Source of the DNA: Chloroflexota bacterium
GTDB lineage: Bacteria > Chloroflexota > UBA11872
DNA length: 64,000 nt
Direction: 5' to 3'
Assembly (NCBI GenBank): GCA_022821905.1
Contig: JAJECS010000025.1
Span: forward strand, 135,089 to 199,088
Both the position numbers and the translations under genes were made by a program. This document shows, one piece after another, positions 60,379 to 64,000 of this stretch. Each line of letters starts with the position of its first letter. The stretch's first letter is position 1. The notes beneath the pieces were generated by a model, which worked only from the letters and a program-made list of their open reading frames with translations, was not told the DNA's origin and made no database searches.

Positions 60379-61040
60379 ACGCCCGAGCCGCGCGCGCCGC
60401 CGTGCTCGAGGCCAGGCAAGCCATGTACCGCGAGGGATTGGTCGTGGGCACGGCGGGCAACGTCAGCGTCCGCGCCGATGGTCACACCGAGGCCATGCAC
60501 ATCACGCCCAGCCGCATGCCGTCCGACGAGACGACGGTCGACGACATCGTGACGGTGACCTTTGACGGCGACCCTGTCGAGGGCGACCGCATCCCGTCCG
60601 TCGAGTGCCTGATGCACGGGGCGGTCTATCGGGCGCGGGAGGACGTTCGCGCGGTGGTCCACGCGCACCCCGTCTTCTCCAGCGTGCTGGCCGTGCGCCA
60701 TGAGGCAATCCCGCCCATTCTCGACGAGCAGGTGGTGTACGTCGGCGGTGAGGTGGCCGTCAGCGACTACGCCCCGTCCGCCACCGAGGAGCTGGCGGAG
60801 GCGACCGTGGCCGCCCTGGGTCCGCGGATGGCCGTTCTGCTGGCCAATCACGGCACCCTCGCGGTGGGATCCGACCCCGAGCACGCGCTCGAGGTCACCC
60901 GGCTCGTCGAGCGTCTGGCCCAAATCTGGTACTTCGCCGACGCCCGACCGGGGAGCCGGATGCTGCCCGACGACGTGGCGGCCGCTGAACGCGATATCTT
61001 TCACATGCAACGACAGGTCGAGGTCGATCAATGGCGCTGA
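60375..61040 (+). CDS. Class II aldolase/adducin family protein
   Basis: 221 residues. GTAGNVSVR is the phosphate loop, PSVECLMHGAVY holds the catalytic Glu, and VVHAHPVFSS and LANHGTLAVG supply zinc histidines, as in fuculose- and rhamnulose-1-phosphate aldolases or ribulose-phosphate epimerases. The ATG at 60375 overlaps the kinase stop. It probably cleaves the phosphorylated product of the FGGY kinase to DHAP or a related triose plus an aldehyde. Confidence 0.9.
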   Translation: MNARAARAAVLEARQAMYREGLVVGTAGNVSVRADGHTEAMHITPSRMPSDETTVDDIVTVTFDGDPVEGDRIPSVECLMHGAVYRAREDVRAVVHAHPVFSSVLAVRHEAIPPILDEQVVYVGGEVAVSDYAPSATEELAEATVAALGPRMAVLLANHGTLAVGSDPEHALEVTRLVERLAQIWYFADARPGSRMLPDDVAAAERDIFHMQRQVEVDQWR

Positions 61041-61399
61041 AGGTTCCGGGATTCCTGCTGCGACGGCTCTATGTGAAGGGCAGTCTGCGCGCCACGGACG
61101 ACGGGTTCGCGCTGGATTTCATGAACACGCTCGGTTCGGGATACGCCCGACGCCTGCTGCCGGTGGTGGTCAACGGCGCCCAATTGGACTTGGCGAACTG
61201 CTACTTCGTGGTTGACGGCGTCGAGCACGGGTTTGCCGACGTGACGCCCGAAACGCCGTTCAGCCTGGCGATGAACCGAACGTCGACGCTGGGCGTGCGT
61301 GGCGTCGCCTTGCCCGACGGCCCGGTCACGCTGCGTCTCGGCTTCGAAGTGCAGGGACTTGGAGACCTGTCTTTCGAGATCACCGACGAGGCCGCCTAG
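61031..61399 (+). CDS. Small conserved protein of unknown function
   Basis: 122 residues, beginning MALKVPGFLLRRLYVKGSLR and overlapping the aldolase by 10 bases. Predominantly beta-strand, with LDFMNTLGSGYARRL and DGPVTLRLGFEVQGLGDLSF. No membrane segment or metal motif. Translation coupled to the operon implies a shared role. I do not recognise the family. Confidence 0.75.
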   Translation: MALKVPGFLLRRLYVKGSLRATDDGFALDFMNTLGSGYARRLLPVVVNGAQLDLANCYFVVDGVEHGFADVTPETPFSLAMNRTSTLGVRGVALPDGPVTLRLGFEVQGLGDLSFEITDEAA

Positions 61400-61440
61400 C
61401 CGGCAGCGCGCCGCGGTGAGCGGCTCGCGCCCGGACTAAG

Positions 61441-62424
61441 ATGCGCTGCTTCGTCACCGGAGCCACCGGCCAGCTCGGGAGCGCGCTCGTCCGCGAGCTT
61501 GTCGCCGCCCGCCACCACGTCACGGCGCTGGTATTGCCCGACGACCCGTGGGCCGCGCCGGCGTTCGAGGGCCTTGCGGTCCGCGAGACGGCCGGGGACG
61601 TGCGAGATCCCACGTCGTTTCCCGACGAGACCTTCGACTGGGTCTTCCACCTGGCCGCCAACCAGTCGTTTCGCCAGCGCGATCATCGACTCCAATGGGC
61701 CGTCAACGTCGACGGGGTGGCCAACCTGCTCGCCTGGCTGGGAGAGCACCGGCCGTCGCGATTCGTCCACGTCAGCTCGCTCGCGGCGGTGGGGCTCGCG
61801 GAACGGCTCGAAACGCCGATGGACGAGATGACACCGTTCAATGCCGAGGAGCACGGGCTGCTGTACGCCATGTCCAAGCAAGCCGGAGAACGGCTGGTGC
61901 TCGAGGCGGCATCGCGGGGACTCCCCGCCGTGGTGGCCAATCCGGGCACGGTGCTGGGTCCCTGGGACCGGAGCGGTCACGCCTGGCGCATGCTGCGCCC
62001 ACTCGTTCGCCGACGGGTGCGCGCGGTTCCGCCGGGCGGCAACAGCCTGGTCGACGTGCGTGACGCGGCGCGCGGACTGGTGGCCATGGCCGCCGACGGA
62101 CGGGTTGGTCAACGCTACCTGCTCACCGGTCACAACCTCACCTACCGACACCTCGCGAAGCGGGTGGGAGGCATCGCCGGCGTCACCGGGCTGATCATCA
62201 CCCTGCCGCGTTGGCTTCTCACGGTGATCGGCGTCACGGTCGAGCCGCTCGCGGACCTTGTCGGCATCGATCCGCCGATTGCCCGCGATGAAGCTTTCAC
62301 CGGGACGAGCTACCTGTACTTCAATGCCAGCAAGGCCCATCGGGAACTGGAATTCCGGGTGCGGCCACTCGACGACACGATCCACGACTCCCTGGAGTGG
62401 TACGCCGCCGCCGGCTTCAGTTAA
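61441..62424 (+). CDS. NAD-dependent epimerase/dehydratase (extended SDR)
   Basis: 327 residues. NAD motif TGATGQLGSALV, VFHLAANQS, VHVSSLAAVGLAE and the catalytic Tyr-x3-Lys in YAMSKQAGE. The C-terminal PRWLLTVIGVTVEPLAD is hydrophobic, as in dihydroflavonol reductase-like or sterol-dehydrogenase-like members. Starts ATG at 61441, 41 nt after the previous gene, so possibly the last of the operon. Confidence 0.87.
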   Translation: MRCFVTGATGQLGSALVRELVAARHHVTALVLPDDPWAAPAFEGLAVRETAGDVRDPTSFPDETFDWVFHLAANQSFRQRDHRLQWAVNVDGVANLLAWLGEHRPSRFVHVSSLAAVGLAERLETPMDEMTPFNAEEHGLLYAMSKQAGERLVLEAASRGLPAVVANPGTVLGPWDRSGHAWRMLRPLVRRRVRAVPPGGNSLVDVRDAARGLVAMAADGRVGQRYLLTGHNLTYRHLAKRVGGIAGVTGLIITLPRWLLTVIGVTVEPLADLVGIDPPIARDEAFTGTSYLYFNASKAHRELEFRVRPLDDTIHDSLEWYAAAGFS

Positions 62425-62486
62425 GCCCCAGGCGCGCCCGCTAGGTCTGCTCCCTCTCCGCGCTGTGACCGAGCGTCCGCGTTTGC

Positions 62487-62521
62487 TGCCTCTCCCACGG
62501 GGCGAGGGTTGGGGTGAGGGG
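62487..62521. repeat. Intergenic repeat with CTCTCCC/GGGTGAGGGG
   Basis: TGCCTCTCCCACGGGGCGAG followed by GGTTGGGGTGAGGGG, a partly self-complementary sequence of a kind dispersed in many high-GC genomes. It lies in the 139-bp gap between the convergent epimerase and cupin genes and may work as a bidirectional hairpin. Confidence 0.5.
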
Positions 62522-62563
62522 CTCCGGCCGGCACAGACCCATCAGGCTGTCCGCTCCGATGCC

Positions 62564-62947
62564 CTACCGTTCGGCGTCGTCCAGGAAAACCGTCTGCCGC
62601 GCTTCGCTCGAAAACGCCACCAGCAGCGTCGCCGTGTCCTCGCCAACGTTGCGCGCCCGGTGCCGCACACCCTGGGGCACGTGCAACAGCGATCCCGCGG
62701 ACAGCGTGACCGTCTGAGACCCAAGTGTGTGCTCGATCGTGCCCTCGGCGACGAACACTAGCTCGTGGCAGTTGGGGTGGTAGTGCTCCGGATTCGATGA
62801 ACCCGGCTCGAACTGGGCACGCCCAAGCGTCATCCCGCTGCCGGGCGTCAGGTTCGCGTCCGCCAGCCACTCCAGCGCCACGCCCGGCACGTAGTCCTGC
62901 CGGCCACTGCCCACCGTCACCACGCGCGGGTCTTCCGCCTCGTTCAT
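62564..62947 (-). CDS. Cupin-domain protein
   Basis: 127 residues, single conserved-barrel cupin. Metal histidines and Glu in PEHYHPNCHELVFV and the second motif LHVPQGVRHRARNV. No attached regulatory domain. Single cupins of this size include isomerases, lyases and oxygenases. Confidence 0.85.
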   Translation of the reverse strand: MNEAEDPRVVTVGSGRQDYVPGVALEWLADANLTPGSGMTLGRAQFEPGSSNPEHYHPNCHELVFVAEGTIEHTLGSQTVTLSAGSLLHVPQGVRHRARNVGEDTATLLVAFSSEARQTVFLDDAER

Positions 62948-63073
62948 CGACTCCGCCTCCCACGTCCGGGCATGCTCACGCGCCGTATCAGCCTACGTCA
63001 CCTCACCCGCTCGTGGTCCAGACGTCGCTGCTACCCTGACGACCACCTGATCCCCCCATCCCAGGCGACAACC

Positions 63074-63937
63074 ATGGCGGCACAGGCATCCCCCGAACCA
63101 CCCAGACTCCTTCAGTTGGCCGCGATCAACAGCTTCATGGGCCACCCCAGCCCGGACAGCGAATGGAGCTTCGAACGCAAGATCGCGGAGGTGGCCGGGG
63201 CCGGGTTCGACGGGTTCACGGGACGCACGCCGCCCATCACCCGCCAAATGGTGGAAGACTCGGGCCTGCTGTTCTGGTGCACCGCCGACATCGAAACCGC
63301 GCGCGACGTCCGACCGGCGCTCACGGCGGCGCAGGAAGCCGGCGCGTCGACGGTGAACGTGCAGATGGGCAACCACGACACGCCCACGCGCTCGGCGGTG
63401 GCGCTGGCCCGCCGGACGCTCGCCGCGGCGGAAGAGATTGGGATCGAGGCGGCGATCGAGGTGCATCGCGACACGTGTACCGAGACGCCGGAGAAGGCCT
63501 ACGCCCTGGCGGATGGCTTCGCCAAGGCCGAAGGCCGGCTGCTGCCCATGGTGTGGGACCACTCCCATCCGGCCGTCATCAAGCACCTGCCACCGCCGTT
63601 CGCCGGCCGCCTGCTGGACCGGCCGGAGCTGGTCCAAAACTCGAATTGGTTTCACCTGCGCGCCTTCAATGGGCATCACGCCCAGGTGCCGGTCATCGAC
63701 TCTGACGGCAATCCCACGCCCGAGTTTCACGACTGGATAGAGTTTGTCGACGAGCTCATCAAGCTGTGGCTGGAGGCGGCGGCCCCCGGCGCCACGCTGT
63801 GGACCTGCCCCGAGATGATCGCCAGCGGCTACCGGCTATCGGTCTTCACGGATAACTGGAGCCAGTCGCTGTTCATTCGCGACGCCGTCGACAAGGTCTG
63901 GCGCCGCCGCCTGCCCGACTGGTCGCCGCCGGCCTAG
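63074..63937 (+). CDS. Sugar phosphate isomerase/epimerase-like TIM-barrel protein
   Basis: 287 residues from the ATG at 63074. Xylose-isomerase-like barrel: AAIEVHRDTCTETPEKAY with the metal Glu, and MVWDHSHPAVIKHL holding Asp and His ligands. Stands alone near the right edge of the window, so no pathway can be assigned. Confidence 0.8.
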   Translation: MAAQASPEPPRLLQLAAINSFMGHPSPDSEWSFERKIAEVAGAGFDGFTGRTPPITRQMVEDSGLLFWCTADIETARDVRPALTAAQEAGASTVNVQMGNHDTPTRSAVALARRTLAAAEEIGIEAAIEVHRDTCTETPEKAYALADGFAKAEGRLLPMVWDHSHPAVIKHLPPPFAGRLLDRPELVQNSNWFHLRAFNGHHAQVPVIDSDGNPTPEFHDWIEFVDELIKLWLEAAAPGATLWTCPEMIASGYRLSVFTDNWSQSLFIRDAVDKVWRRRLPDWSPPA

Positions 63938-63973
63938 CGGCAGGCCCGAAGCTCGGGCAAATCGCCCCTTTCT

Positions 63974-64000
63974 GTCATTCCGAGCGCAGCGAGGAATCTA
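63974..64000. repeat. REP-like dispersed sequence, runs to the window edge
   Basis: GTCATTCCGAGCGCAGCGAG continues into GAATCTA, a motif that belongs to a widely dispersed bacterial intergenic repeat. Shares its GTCATTCC head with copies A and B but not the rest. Confidence 0.5.

Overview
The window is high-GC bacterial DNA, visibly GC-rich with strong G/C at third codon positions. The gene content suggests a Chloroflexota-like heterotroph, perhaps one of the marine or host-associated lineages: paralogous sialidase-like, Gfo/Idh/MocA, TIM-barrel isomerase, phytanoyl-dioxygenase-like and enolase-superfamily genes, a UbiA/UbiX/UbiD trio of the kind used for menaquinone, and a Pup-ligase module outside an obvious actinobacterial context. 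That assignment is inference; no rRNA or tRNA gene was found and nothing in the window fixes the taxon.

Layout. 1-4 kb: a leftward polyol/sugar operon (zinc alcohol dehydrogenase, SDR, xylulokinase running off the left edge) that seems to have been interrupted by an ArsR-VOC cassette flanked by 34-bp direct repeats. 4.1-5.8 kb: formate-tetrahydrofolate ligase. 5.95-10.9 kb: four tandem sialidase-like paralogues with identical 34-nt spacers. 11.0-12.8 kb: a restriction-modification pair, tail to tail. 12.9-16.5 kb: sugar isomerase, oxidoreductase and a membrane protein with three Cache-like repeats. 16.9-22.3 kb: UbiX, UbiA and UbiD homologues, a HAD phosphatase, a 2-hydroxyacid dehydrogenase and FabZ.

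22.6-29.0 kb is a defence/stress island. It holds a Rad50-like ATPase with a small helical partner, a Phd-PIN pair, a HicB-HicA pair in which HicB carries an extra N-terminal domain, a VapB-VapC pair and a MarR regulator. 29.0-33.2 kb carries the most notable system: a PafA-like ligase, a 57-codon Pup-like modifier ending in Gly-Gly-Glu, a Dop-like protein and an ornithine-cyclodeaminase homologue, all in one leftward operon with no proteasome gene in sight. 33.2-35.3 kb: an EamA transporter and a galactonate-dehydratase-like enzyme. 35.4-37.7 kb: a second, lower-GC restriction-modification pair. 39.1-40.2 kb: a RelE/HigA-type pair and an orphan antitoxin.

40.4-53.7 kb is mostly metabolism and envelope: class IV aminotransferase, aquaporin, Tat-exported LytM peptidase, a 5'-truncated hisI, DUF169, Fur, cyclopropane synthase, desaturase, M24 peptidase, PhyH, GNAT and a pentapeptide-repeat membrane protein. 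A low-GC DUF262-HNH-AlbA_2 fusion (53.9-56.0 kb), probably acquired, abuts dxs. From 57.9 kb a rightward operon of dehydrogenase, FGGY kinase, class II aldolase and an unknown small protein looks like an unassigned sugar or sugar-acid pathway. It is followed by an epimerase, a cupin and a TIM-barrel isomerase. Dispersed REP-like elements sit in several gaps.
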